Below, piece after piece: positions 1 to 8,384 of a DNA stretch of 64,000 nucleotides. Under the pieces are notes generated by a model. It saw only the letters and a program-made list of their open reading frames with translations. It was not told the DNA's origin and searched no databases. This stretch comes from JADGGM01 sp027307005 (lineage in GTDB: Bacteria > Gemmatimonadota > Gemmatimonadetes > Gemmatimonadales > Gemmatimonadaceae), in the NCBI GenBank assembly GCA_035455745.1, contig DATIEP010000059.1:124001-188000 (forward strand), read 5' to 3'. Each line of letters starts with the position of its first letter. Positions within the stretch are counted from its first letter, which is position 1. The translations under genes and the position numbers were made by a program.

Positions 1-248
1 CCCGTGAGCATCATCGCGTTCAGATCGTTGTCCCGCATGAGCGCGCGCGCTGCCTCGATGCGAGCGCGCCGCTCGTCGACCGTGATCGGTTGGGCGCGAG
101 ACTTCATCGATGTGAGCGCGGCAATGGCCGGCGACAGCGCGCCGTCGCCATCGGCAGGCGCAGGATCCGTGCGCGCTGCGGCCGAATGACACGCCGTGCC
201 GGCGACGGCTAACGCAGAGACACCGAGGAACTTCCGTCTCGACACCAT
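1..248 (-). CDS. Exported M24-type (Xaa-Pro) peptidase, N-terminal part, runs off window
   Basis: Only the first 82 codons are inside the window. The ATG at 246-248 is preceded by a good ribosome site (GGAGG about 7 bases upstream). The N-terminus reads MVSRRKFLG followed by a hydrophobic stretch, which is a twin-arginine (Tat) export signal. The stretch near residues 60-80 (DERRARIEAARALMRDN, then NAMMLTG) looks like the start of the creatinase/prolidase N-terminal domain that precedes M24 metallopeptidase domains. The catalytic domain lies outside the window, so activity is an inference. The gene is separated from the HEAT operon upstream by a strong inverted repeat at 269-312. A GGCTAACG near-copy of the window-wide motif lies inside the signal region. 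Confidence 0.6.
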   Translation of the reverse strand, partial: MVSRRKFLGVSALAVAGTACHSAAARTDPAPADGDGALSPAIAALTSMKSRAQPITVDERRARIEAARALMRDNDLNAMMLT

Positions 249-268
249 GACGTCCTCCGCAGAGAGGC

Positions 269-312
269 ATCGCGGCGCGCGCCCGGAGGAGAGGTCCGGC
301 GCGCGCCGCGAT
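269..312 (-). terminator. Perfect 15-bp inverted repeat, probable terminator of the HEAT operon
   Basis: Arms at 269-283 and 298-312 (ATCGCGGCGCGCGCC and its exact complement) enclose a 14-base loop. It lies downstream of the last HEAT gene (stop at 369) and just upstream of the peptidase start. There is no clear U-tract, so it may be a Rho-assisted terminator or an mRNA 3' stabiliser. Confidence 0.55.
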
Positions 313-368
313 TTCGCGACGCGGCCGGTAAGTTGATGTCGAGGACGTCCGCGCGGAAGACCGCCGAC

Positions 369-1169
369 CTAGTGCTCGGCGCCGGTCAGGATCTCGCTGA
401 ACAGGTCGATGGCCCGCGGATCCCCGCTCTGGCCGAGCCAGAAGAGCGCCTTCCTGCGGAGCACGGGATCGCGATTGGTGCGCGCCACGGAAATCAGCGC
501 GGGCACACTCTGGCCGCGCGGTTGCTGCGACAGCGCGAAGATCGCTTCACCGCGCACTTCTTCATCGTCCGACGGCGTCTCGTCGCCGCGATCGCCGAAC
601 AACGTGGTCCCCGTGATCCGCGCCGCGGCGGCCTGGCCTAACCAGAAGGCGGCGTCCTGCCGCGTCTCGTGCGAATGGGCGTCGCGCGCGACCTCGGCGA
701 GAGCCGGCCAGGGCGCGGTGCTGTCGGCGAGGATGGCACCGACCACCGCGCCGTTGCCGACGCCATGCGGCGCGTCGCGAGCGAGCGCGAGCAGATACGT
801 TGCCGCTTCCTGCGCCGAGATGGTGCCGAGGTCGTGCACGTCGGCGCCGCTGTCGTTGCCGCCGATGAAGCTGCTCACCCGTTCCACGGCGCCGTTCGTC
901 TTTCGGAGCACCACTCGCACCGGACCCGGCTGGCACCGGCGGCGCCAGCCGCCACTGCCCTCGGACCACCCGCCATCGCCCAGCATCATGTGGTCGCCGC
1001 CGGCGATCATGCCGCGTCCGTCGCCGCACACGCCGGGTCGCGAGGCGAATCGAAGTTGGATGAGCCCGTCTCCGGCGTCGCCCACCCGCTGCGCGAGCGA
1101 TTGCGCCGCCGCGTGCCCGGCGCCTAACGAAATGGCGGCGGCTGCGGCCAGCACGTGTCGATACCGCAT
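369..1169 (-). CDS. Exported HEAT-repeat protein, short paralogue (third of three)
   Basis: This 266-residue protein starts with a signal peptide (MRYRHVLAAAAAISLGAGH, cleavage near AAAQS). It shares with its upstream neighbour a conserved N-terminal block containing RFASRPGVCGDG and, later, QPGPVRVVL. I do not recognise this block as a named domain. The C-terminal half has three HEAT-like helical repeats ending FWLGQ, IFALSQ and FWLGQ. It lies 9 bases after the stop of the preceding HEAT gene and is the last gene of the sigma/anti-sigma/HEAT operon. HEAT repeats are protein-binding scaffolds, so an envelope adaptor or sensor role is inferred. No catalytic motif is visible. Confidence 0.75.
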   Translation of the reverse strand: MRYRHVLAAAAAISLGAGHAAAQSLAQRVGDAGDGLIQLRFASRPGVCGDGRGMIAGGDHMMLGDGGWSEGSGGWRRRCQPGPVRVVLRKTNGAVERVSSFIGGNDSGADVHDLGTISAQEAATYLLALARDAPHGVGNGAVVGAILADSTAPWPALAEVARDAHSHETRQDAAFWLGQAAAARITGTTLFGDRGDETPSDDEEVRGEAIFALSQQPRGQSVPALISVARTNRDPVLRRKALFWLGQSGDPRAIDLFSEILTGAEH

Positions 1170-1178
1170 TGGATCGCC

Positions 1179-2441
1179 TCAGTGCTCGAGGATGTCGGCC
1201 AGGAACTTGGCCACGCGCGGATCGTCCTTTTGGCCTAACCAGAACATCGCCTGCTTGCGCAGGGCGTGATCGGGATCCGAGCGCGCGATGCGCATGAGCG
1301 CGTCGGTCGACAGGGAATCGTCGCGCTGGGACAGCACGAAAATCACCTGGCGCCGCATCGCCTCGCCCTGCAGGCGATCGTACAGGGCGCTGAGCTCGGA
1401 GGTCGCGAGCGCGTCGTTCTGTCCTGCCCAGAACAACGCGCGTTTGCGCAGCTCCACGGGCCGCGCGCTGTCCGTGACGATGCCGGACAACCACGCTTTG
1501 GCGTCCGCGCCGCCGTGCTGAGCCACCCCCATCAGCACGCGGTCCTGCAGCTTGGTGCTGCCTAACGCATCGAACTGGCGCCGCAGAAAGGCCTGATCGT
1601 CCGGCGAATCGTGCTGGCCGAGGACGAACACCGCCTGACTTTTCACCTCGTCCGGCACGTTGCCGTCGGTCACCAGCTCGCGAAGCGTCTGGCTCGCCCG
1701 CGGATCGTCGCTCTGGCCTAACCAGAACGTCGCCTTGGCTGCCAGCCAGGGTTCGGCGCTCGAGCGTGCGACCCGGGTGAGGGCCGGGATGCCGGCGCCA
1801 TCCGGCAGCTGCGACAGGACGAAGACCGCCTGCTCGCGCAGCCGCCGGTCGTCGGTGGAATCGTCGGCGATGCGCTGTACCGCTGCGGTCACGTCGCCCT
1901 CGTCCACCTCACCGGCCCAGAACAGCGCGCTCTTCCGCACGTCGATCGGCCGCGCGCGTTCGTTGGCCAACGCCAGCAGCTCGGGGGCGACGGTGCTCGA
2001 ATCCGCGAGCGCCACCGGCGTCACGGCTTCGCGCGCCACGGGCATGTCGGCGCTGCGGGCGAGCGACAGAAAATACTGGACCGCGTCGCGGTCGCCCACG
2101 GCGCCGAGGTCCGTTAGGCCCTGGATCGCGCGGTGCCGCGTCCCGACGAGGGTATGGATGGCCTGCACCGACCCATCGTGCACCGTGAGGCGCACACGCA
2201 CCGGCCCCGGCTCGCAATCCCAGTCGGTGTGTTCGTCGGATCGCTCCGGGCGGCGGAACGACATGGACCCTTCCCCATCGCCGCATACGCCCGGGCGGGA
2301 TGCAAACCGGATCTCCACATCGCCCGATGCTTTCCGGAGCCGGTCCGCAATGGACTGCGCACGCGCCGTCGGCACACCGAGCAGCACGAGTCCGGCCGCC
2401 CCGACCCAGGCCGCGCGCGTCACCCGATCAAATGGAGTCAT
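1179..2441 (-). CDS. Exported HEAT-repeat protein (second of three)
   Basis: This 420-residue protein has a signal peptide (cleavage near PTARAQS). Its N-terminal block repeats the neighbour's RFASRPGVCGDG motif and a CEPGPVRVRL segment. About eight HEAT-type repeats follow. The repeat ends tend to alternate between a tryptophan type (FWAGQ, FWLGQ) and an aliphatic type (VFVLSQ, VFVLGQ), and the last three are LFWAGQ, IFVLSQ and FWLGQ. The start codon overlaps the end of the upstream HEAT gene by 14 bases, which suggests translational coupling. Copies of the GCCTAAC word fall on the WLGQ codons near 1233 and 1716 as TGG-TTA-GGC-CAG. Confidence 0.8.
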   Translation of the reverse strand: MTPFDRVTRAAWVGAAGLVLLGVPTARAQSIADRLRKASGDVEIRFASRPGVCGDGEGSMSFRRPERSDEHTDWDCEPGPVRVRLTVHDGSVQAIHTLVGTRHRAIQGLTDLGAVGDRDAVQYFLSLARSADMPVAREAVTPVALADSSTVAPELLALANERARPIDVRKSALFWAGEVDEGDVTAAVQRIADDSTDDRRLREQAVFVLSQLPDGAGIPALTRVARSSAEPWLAAKATFWLGQSDDPRASQTLRELVTDGNVPDEVKSQAVFVLGQHDSPDDQAFLRRQFDALGSTKLQDRVLMGVAQHGGADAKAWLSGIVTDSARPVELRKRALFWAGQNDALATSELSALYDRLQGEAMRRQVIFVLSQRDDSLSTDALMRIARSDPDHALRKQAMFWLGQKDDPRVAKFLADILEH

Positions 2442-3795
2442 TGTTGATCAGCTCCTCGAGAAGTTTGCGGACGCGCGGATCATCGCGTTGGCCTAACCAG
2501 AAGATGGCCTTCTTGCGCAGCTCGACGTTCCGGTCGTGGCGCGCGATGTCGATCAGCTTGTCGGTCGCTTCGCGCTCATCGCGCTGCGACAGCACGAAAA
2601 TCACCTGCTCCTTGAGCGGCTCGTCGGTCATGCGATCGTACATCGACGACAGATCGGCGATCGGCACGCCACCCTGTCCGGCCCAGAACAGCGCCTTCTT
2701 GCGGACTTCGATGTCCTGGTGCGGATCATCCGCCACGTTGATCAACCAGCGCCGGTTATCCGGATCGTCACTCTGCGCGATCGACTGAATGACCTGTGCC
2801 TCGAGGTCCGCGCTGTGAAGCGTCGGGAAGACGTCGCGCAGGTAGGCGAAGTCGCTCGCGTTGGCGCGATAGTGGCCCAGAGCGAAAATCGCGCGCGACT
2901 TCACGTCTTCCGACGTGGATGGCGACGTGATGACATCGCGCAGAATCTTGCCCGCGCGCTCGCCGCTGTGCTGCGACAGCGCGAAGATCGCCTTGTCCTG
3001 CAGATCCTCGTCCTTGGTCGACGTGAGAATCGAGTCGAGCAGCGACACCGACCGGTCGCCCGACACCTGGCCGAGCCAGAACACGGCGCTCTGGCGCACG
3101 TCCGACGACGGATCGCCGCGCGCTACGCCTAACAGAATGTCCGCGCTCTGGTCGTCCTCCTTCTGCGCGACGATGAACACTGCCTTTTTCCGCAGCGATT
3201 CGGAGCAGGCGTCCCGCCGGGCAAGCACTTTGCGCAGCACGGGCAGCGCCTCCTGCGCATCCATCTGCATCAGCGCGTTGAGCGCCGCCACGCGCATGTC
3301 GTCGTCTTCGCCCGGGCAGCCGTGCGCGGCGCTGTCCGCCTGCCGCGCCACTTCCTGGCCCGCGTTGGGATCGCCGTGCTGCGCCAGCACGCCATTGATC
3401 CGCGCCGCGAGCGCCGCCGCGTCGCCGTGTGTGGCGGCGGATGGATACCTGGACCGTTGGGCATCGAGCGCGTCGAGTGCGGCGCGGAGATCGCCGGAGC
3501 CGCCGCGGCGGTAGAGCGAGAACGCCTGCCAGTAGAGCGCATCGCCCGCGTACCGCGACGACGGATACGCCTCGGCGATCCGGCGGAAGAGCGCGGCGGC
3601 GCGGCGATAGTCGCCGTCGTTCATGGCCTTCCGCGCGACCCGATAGAGCGAGTCGGCGGAGTCGCCCGGGAACATCGCCGGCGGCGCCTGCGTCGCGAAC
3701 CGTGCCGCCGCCGGCGTCGCGTTAGGCGCGGACGCCGGTTGGCGCGGCGCACCCGCCAGCAAGACGAACGACAACACCATCAGGAAGGTCGGCAT
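2428..3795 (-). CDS. Exported TPR/HEAT-repeat protein (first of three)
   Basis: This 455-residue protein has an N-terminal signal sequence (MPTFLMVLSFVLLAG). A TPR-like region resembling the YbgF/CpoB C-terminal fold follows (DSLYRVARKAMNDGDYRRAA, then YPSSRYAGDALYWQA). After that come about eight HEAT repeats ending VFIVAQ, VFWLGQ, IFALSQ, IFALGH, VIQSIAQ, LFWAGQ, IFVLSQ and IFWLGQ. The protein probably acts in the periplasm or outer envelope as a scaffold; this is inferred from the repeats. It sits 11 bases downstream of the anti-sigma factor gene, so it is the first target gene of that regulator. It lacks the RFASRPGVCGDG block of its two neighbours. Confidence 0.8.
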   Translation of the reverse strand: MPTFLMVLSFVLLAGAPRQPASAPNATPAAARFATQAPPAMFPGDSADSLYRVARKAMNDGDYRRAAALFRRIAEAYPSSRYAGDALYWQAFSLYRRGGSGDLRAALDALDAQRSRYPSAATHGDAAALAARINGVLAQHGDPNAGQEVARQADSAAHGCPGEDDDMRVAALNALMQMDAQEALPVLRKVLARRDACSESLRKKAVFIVAQKEDDQSADILLGVARGDPSSDVRQSAVFWLGQVSGDRSVSLLDSILTSTKDEDLQDKAIFALSQHSGERAGKILRDVITSPSTSEDVKSRAIFALGHYRANASDFAYLRDVFPTLHSADLEAQVIQSIAQSDDPDNRRWLINVADDPHQDIEVRKKALFWAGQGGVPIADLSSMYDRMTDEPLKEQVIFVLSQRDEREATDKLIDIARHDRNVELRKKAIFWLGQRDDPRVRKLLEELINNDSI

Positions 3796-3806
3796 CGAGA
3801 TTCTCC

Positions 3807-4535
3807 TCAGGAGCCAGTCGTGGCTGCGACATTCCCGGGGGGCGTCGCATCGCGAAGTCGGGTCATCATGTTTTGACTGCGGACCGCTTGTTCGATGATC
3901 TCGAGCTCATCGCGTTGCGAATCCGGTTGGGACTTGAGCTGGGCGATCTGCGCGAGCACGACCTCCAGATCGCTCAGGAGCGTGCGCGTGCGCGGATCGC
4001 GCGCCCGCGGGGAATCGAGCAGGAGCCGCGTCGTCGTGAGGAGATCGCCGGCCCATGCACCGAGCTGCGGGTCGACGTCGCCGTGCGCGGACTCCGTGTT
4101 GAACGTCGTGAGCAACGCTTCGGCGCGGCCGAGGTGATCGGCGGCCGCCGCGTCGAACGTCGCCGATGCGGGGCCGCCCGATGCCGGCGCCCCACGGGCG
4201 GTCGGCTGGTGCAGCGCGGGCGCCGGTGCGTGCGGCGCCGCCGGCTCCTGCGTCACCGGCGACGCAGCCGGCCCCAGGGCGACGGCCGCCGGCGTGCTGC
4301 CCGGCGCGCCCCTCCGGCCCGCGATCCAGGTGCCCAACGCAATTCCTAACAGAAGCGTGGCGGCCAGCGCCGTGGCGCCGAGCCACCGCCGGCGCCGCGG
4401 CGACACCGGCGCCAGCCGGCGCACCCGGCGCTCGGCGTCGATGCGGGCCCACATCTCCTCGCGCGGCGTCGGCGGAGGCTCGTGATACGAGCGCGCCGCA
4501 CGCTGCAGGAATTCGTCGAACTTGTCGTCGCTCAT
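3807..4535 (-). CDS. Single-pass membrane anti-sigma factor
   Basis: This 242-residue protein begins MSDDKFDEFLQRAARSYHEP, a typical cytoplasmic anti-sigma opening with a basic run (RVRRL, RRRRWLG) before one membrane segment (ATALAATLLLGIALGTW). The outer part is Pro/Ala-rich and then helical. I see no HxxxCxxC zinc-binding motif, so it is not the ZAS type. The ATG overlaps the TGA of the sigma gene as ATGA (4532-4535). The pairing and the membrane topology indicate that it sequesters the ECF sigma factor and responds to an envelope signal. An upstream start at MDCMSDD (3 codons earlier) is possible. Confidence 0.75.
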   Translation of the reverse strand: MSDDKFDEFLQRAARSYHEPPPTPREEMWARIDAERRVRRLAPVSPRRRRWLGATALAATLLLGIALGTWIAGRRGAPGSTPAAVALGPAASPVTQEPAAPHAPAPALHQPTARGAPASGGPASATFDAAAADHLGRAEALLTTFNTESAHGDVDPQLGAWAGDLLTTTRLLLDSPRARDPRTRTLLSDLEVVLAQIAQLKSQPDSQRDELEIIEQAVRSQNMMTRLRDATPPGNVAATTGS

Positions 4536-5074
4536 GCAGTCCATTCTCCGGCAAAATCCGAGAGCATCTCGCGCAGCCTGGCACGCGCCCGTGAGAGCTG
4601 CGCCTTGGACGTCCCCGGCTGTATGCCTAACGCAGTACCGATCTCCTCGTGCGTGTATCCTTCCACGTCGTGCATCACGAACACCGCGCGAAACCCCGGC
4701 GCCAGCGCATCGATCGCCGCCGCCAGCCGCTGCTTCAGATCCGGCTCCGATCGCCGGGCCGTCCACCCCCGGTCCCGCGCTTCATCCAGATCGGCCTCGC
4801 GGGTCCGGAACCGCTTCACCTTCCGCAGGCCATTCATCGAGACGGACAGCGCGATCGTGTGCAGCCACGTCCCGAAGCTCGCGTCGCCGCGAAAATCGCC
4901 TAACCGGGCGAACGCGCGGATGAACGTCTCCTGCGTGAAGTCCTGCGCGAGATCGTCGCTCCCCGCCAACCGATACGCGAGTCGATAGACGCGATCGACG
5001 TGCGCGTCGTACAACGCGCGCTCGGCCGCGGGATCGCCGGCTCGGGCTCTGGTTAGGAGATCCGCTTCGTCCAC
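4532..5074 (-). CDS. ECF-family RNA polymerase sigma factor
   Basis: The product is 180 residues from a GTG at 5072-5074 (VDEADLLTRARAGD). The reading frame stays open upstream to 5209, but that part has no sigma homology and no better start. Region 2 is clear (YDAHVDRVYRLAYRL, then DLAQDFTQETFIRAF and FGTWLHTIALSVSMN). Region 4 shows VFVMHDVEGYTHEEIGTAL, GIQPGTSKAQLSRAR. The gene heads an operon with its anti-sigma factor and three exported HEAT-repeat proteins, so those are its probable regulon. ECF operons are commonly autoregulated, but I could not confirm a promoter in the 170 bases upstream. Confidence 0.85.
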   Translation of the reverse strand: MDEADLLTRARAGDPAAERALYDAHVDRVYRLAYRLAGSDDLAQDFTQETFIRAFARLGDFRGDASFGTWLHTIALSVSMNGLRKVKRFRTREADLDEARDRGWTARRSEPDLKQRLAAAIDALAPGFRAVFVMHDVEGYTHEEIGTALGIQPGTSKAQLSRARARLREMLSDFAGEWTA

Positions 5075-5247
5075 CGAACCTCGGTCGCAAACAGTCGTGG
5101 GCGAACGCGACCCCACGCAGTGACTTGTCCTTGGGACACAACCTGCGCGGGAAGGGTTGCGTGGTGCGCCGGCCCGGCGCCCGTACCCCAGCGGCCTCCG
5201 CCCGACCACCCTTCTCTAGCCGGCGATTGCGGCCCTCGACCGGACGG

Positions 5248-7032
5248 TCAGACTTCGTGCATGAGCTGCCGCTCGTACGCAGCGAGCACATCCGCCCGGC
5301 TCAGGATGCCGACGATCCGCGGATGCGCTTCACTCATCACGACCGGGATGACCTCGATCGCACGGGCATTCATTTTTCGCAGCGCGACGGCGAGCGAATC
5401 GGATGGCAAGACCACTTCGGTCGGCGCAGCGAGGTCGGCCGCCAGCACGACGCCGGCCAGCACGCCGCGATCCAGCATCGCCTGCCGCAACCCATCGTAC
5501 GTGATCACGCCGAGCAACACATCATCGACGTCGACCACCGGCAGCGTCGGATACCGCGTGCGTCCGGCAGCGGCGATCACGTCGGCCAGCGTGTCCGACG
5601 GGCGCACCACGATCGGGTGGGTATCGAGAGCCTCCGCCGTGCGAATGCGGTCCATCAGCGCGCGGTCGGCGCCATGTGCGAGATGCTCGCCGCGGCGCTC
5701 GAGCCATCCATCATATAGTCCATACGGCGCCGCCTTACGGGCGACGGCGAACGCGATGACCGACACCAGCATCAACGGCGGCACGAGCTGGTAGTCGTTC
5801 GTCATTTCGAAGACCATGAAGATGGCCGTGATGGGCGCGCGATTCGCGCCGGCCACCAATCCAGCCATCCCCACGAGCGCCCACGCCTGCGGATGGAGCC
5901 CGAAGTTGGGGAAGCTCAGATAGCCGATGCGTCCCATGGCGCCGCCCAACGCTGCGCCGATGAACAACGTGGGGGTGAAGACGCCGCCCGATCCGCCGGA
6001 GCCGAGCGTGACGGCGGTGGCCACCGATTTGGCGAGAGCGATGCCTAACAGGAAATACCACGCGATGCCGCCGAAAATGGGCGTCGGAATCGCAAGGTGT
6101 CCGTTGCCCACGAGCAGTCCGCCGGAGGCATAGACGATGAGCCCGACGATCAGGCCGCCGACCACGGGGCGCAACCACCGCGGGCCCCGCGCCCTCGAGA
6201 ACGCCGTCGCCGTCGCAAAAAAGGTCCGCGTATAGAACGCGGACCAGAGGCCGCACACGATGCCCAACAGCGGATAAAAGACGAAGATTGCCGCCGGACG
6301 GATCGTGCCGTAGGCCGGAATGTGAAATGCCGGATGCGAGCCGAGGAACGGCCGCACGGTGAGCGCGCCGGCGACGCTCGCGATGACCACGGGGCTGAAT
6401 GCCCCGATGGAGAATGACCCGAGGACTTCCTCGAGCGCGAAGAACGCGCCGGCGAATGGCGCGTTGAACGCCGCCGCGATCCCGGCGCCGGCGCCGCATC
6501 CGACGAGAATCTTCAGCCGTCGCTGGTCGAACCGCAGCCCCTGGCCGATGATCGAACCAATGCCGGCGCCTAACACAGCCGTCGGGCCTTCGCTGCCGGC
6601 CGAGCCGCCCGACCCCAGCGTCACCGCCGACGCCAGCGTGCGGACCAGGATGTCCCGCCACCCCAACACACCGCCGCGTTTTGCGACGGCCAGTTGTACG
6701 TCGGCTACGTTTTGCCCGTCCGGAATGCGGCGCACGAGCGCCCACGCCGCCCACAGCCCCAGCGCCGTGAGCGCCGGCCGATACGCCACGTGCGTCGTGA
6801 TGTGCAGCCGCGTCCCGATCATGGTGATGAAGAGATCGTACGCGGCGTCGATCAAGTGGTAGAAGCCGACGACGCCTAACCCGGCGCCGACGCCGATGAC
6901 CAGCGCGAAACCCATCAACAAGGCGCCTTCGTCCCAATCGGCGCGCGCGAACAGCGTCACCACCCGTGCCCACGGCGTGCCGAGACGCGAGAGCAGCGCC
7001 TCACGGAAGTGGAGCGGCCGGCTGCGGTCCAT
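5248..7032 (-). CDS. ClC-type chloride channel/transporter with C-terminal CBS pair
   Basis: This 594-residue membrane protein has the ClC signature stretches: GSGGSAGSEGP (the GxEGP loop carrying the gating glutamate, with Ser where many members have Arg) and GGVFTPTLFIGAALGG (the GxFxP loop). About ten hydrophobic segments span residues 35-430. The last 130 residues form two CBS domains (ALDTHPIVVRPSDTLADVI, and later PTEVVLPSDSLAVAL), which in this family bind nucleotides and regulate transport. It would carry Cl- or exchange Cl-/H+ across the inner membrane. It is transcribed away from the sigma gene's upstream region and has no functional link to the genes beside it. Confidence 0.9.
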   Translation of the reverse strand: MDRSRPLHFREALLSRLGTPWARVVTLFARADWDEGALLMGFALVIGVGAGLGVVGFYHLIDAAYDLFITMIGTRLHITTHVAYRPALTALGLWAAWALVRRIPDGQNVADVQLAVAKRGGVLGWRDILVRTLASAVTLGSGGSAGSEGPTAVLGAGIGSIIGQGLRFDQRRLKILVGCGAGAGIAAAFNAPFAGAFFALEEVLGSFSIGAFSPVVIASVAGALTVRPFLGSHPAFHIPAYGTIRPAAIFVFYPLLGIVCGLWSAFYTRTFFATATAFSRARGPRWLRPVVGGLIVGLIVYASGGLLVGNGHLAIPTPIFGGIAWYFLLGIALAKSVATAVTLGSGGSGGVFTPTLFIGAALGGAMGRIGYLSFPNFGLHPQAWALVGMAGLVAGANRAPITAIFMVFEMTNDYQLVPPLMLVSVIAFAVARKAAPYGLYDGWLERRGEHLAHGADRALMDRIRTAEALDTHPIVVRPSDTLADVIAAAGRTRYPTLPVVDVDDVLLGVITYDGLRQAMLDRGVLAGVVLAADLAAPTEVVLPSDSLAVALRKMNARAIEVIPVVMSEAHPRIVGILSRADVLAAYERQLMHEV

Positions 7033-7045
7033 TATCGGCGAGCGA

Positions 7046-7990
7046 TCATCGGTCGGGCGATGCCGCCTCCAGCTCCACCATCAATCGGCGAAAGCTGTCA
7101 TAACGCTGGATGGCCACGCCGCCCGCCTCCACCGCGGCGCGGACCGCACACCCGGGCTCGTCGTGATGCCGGCAGTCGCGAAACCGGCACTCGGCGATGA
7201 ACCGCCGGAACTCGGGAAAGCACCGATCGAGCTCGTCCGGCGCCACGTTCCATACGCCCACTTCGCGCAGCCCCGGCGTGTCCATGACGTAGCCGCCGTC
7301 CGGCAGCGGATACATCGTTGCGCCGACCGTCGTGTGCCTGCCTTTGTCCACCGATCGGCTGATCTCGCCCACGCGGAGCGACAGCCCCGGATACATCGCG
7401 TTGAGCAGCGACGATTTTCCGACGCCGGAAGGACCGGTGAGCACAGACACCCGGCCGCTCAGCACATCGCGGAGCGCACCGAGGCCGTGCCCCGTGGATA
7501 CGCTCGTCTCGTGCACCGCGTATCCGGCGGCAGCATACAGCGCGAAGACATCGCGCGCGTCGTCCGGAACGAGGTCGCGCTTGTTGATCACGATCCGCGC
7601 CGGCACGTCGTTGGCCGCCGCGATGACGAGGAAACGGTCCAGCATCCGTGCGTTAGGCGTCGGATGCGCCGCCGCGAACACGACCACCATCTGATCCACG
7701 TTGGCCGCGACCACACGCTCGCCGTGCGCGCCCCCCGGTGCGCGGCGCGCCAGCCGCGAGCGGCGCGGCAGGATCTCGGCGATGGCCCACGTGCCGTCCC
7801 GCGCGTCGCGCTCGAGATCGACCTCGTCGCCCACCACGAGCTTTGACGACGCCCGCTGCTTGACCCGGCCGCGGAGCGATACCTCGTGCTCCACACCCGC
7901 GGCGTCGCGCACCCGCCAGACGCCCCCCGATCCGCGGAGCACGACCGCCTTCACGACCGCGCCGGCGCGCTCACGCGCCGTCCTCATCAC
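7046..7990 (-). CDS. rsgA: Ribosome small-subunit-dependent GTPase RsgA
   Basis: This 314-residue protein shows the circularly permuted GTPase motif order of the family: G4 (INKRDLV) comes before G1 (GPSGVGKSSLLN), then the switch (DKGRHTT) and G3 (DTPGLRE). An OB-fold N-terminal domain precedes the GTPase domain (VSLRGRVKQRASSKLVVGDE). A C-terminal zinc-binding cluster follows (CRFRDCRHHDEPGC). RsgA checks late maturation of the 30S ribosomal subunit in the cytoplasm. The start overlaps the end of the upstream 129-residue gene by 20 bases. Confidence 0.93.
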   Translation of the reverse strand: MMRTARERAGAVVKAVVLRGSGGVWRVRDAAGVEHEVSLRGRVKQRASSKLVVGDEVDLERDARDGTWAIAEILPRRSRLARRAPGGAHGERVVAANVDQMVVVFAAAHPTPNARMLDRFLVIAAANDVPARIVINKRDLVPDDARDVFALYAAAGYAVHETSVSTGHGLGALRDVLSGRVSVLTGPSGVGKSSLLNAMYPGLSLRVGEISRSVDKGRHTTVGATMYPLPDGGYVMDTPGLREVGVWNVAPDELDRCFPEFRRFIAECRFRDCRHHDEPGCAVRAAVEAGGVAIQRYDSFRRLMVELEAASPDR

Positions 7991-8360
7991 GCATCGCCTC
8001 CCACCACGGGCGATCTGCGTTAGGCGCCCGCGCCGCGATCAACGCGTCGAGCATCTCGCGCACCCGCTCGAGCGACAGCGCGCCGGCGCGGGCGCGCGCC
8101 TCCTGCTCGGTCGCGGCCCGCTCCAGAAAATCCGTTTCCAGATGGCCGCTCACCCGGGGCTCGCCGGGACTCCATTGCACGAACAGGAGATACGCGCCGA
8201 AGGGCGCCGCCGCATCGCCGGTCGCATCCGTCTCGATCGACACACTGTACGAGCGACCATCGCATCCTTCGAACGCCGCCGGTCGCGCGTGCACCGCCGT
8301 GTAGCCGCCGAGCGTCCGCTCGTCGCCTTTCGAGTGATCGGGTGGAAGGAACCTACCCAC
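7971..8360 (-). CDS. Conserved small protein of unknown function
   Basis: The 129-residue product has no signal peptide or membrane segment. It looks like a compact alpha/beta domain: GGYTAVHARPAAFEGCDG, then GAYLLFVQWSPGEP, then a helical C-terminus (RVREMLDALIAA). Its overlap with the rsgA start (20 bases) supports its being a real cotranscribed gene. I do not recognise the family and cannot assign a function. Confidence 0.6.
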   Translation of the reverse strand: MGRFLPPDHSKGDERTLGGYTAVHARPAAFEGCDGRSYSVSIETDATGDAAAPFGAYLLFVQWSPGEPRVSGHLETDFLERAATEQEARARAGALSLERVREMLDALIAARAPNADRPWWEAMRDEDGA

Positions 8361-8384
8361 GACACATCTGCGCCGGCCAACGCA

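Noticed and set aside
4536..4766. Upstream extension of the anti-sigma gene
   Set aside because: It is the shadow of the sigma factor gene; the ATGA overlap defines the start at 4535.
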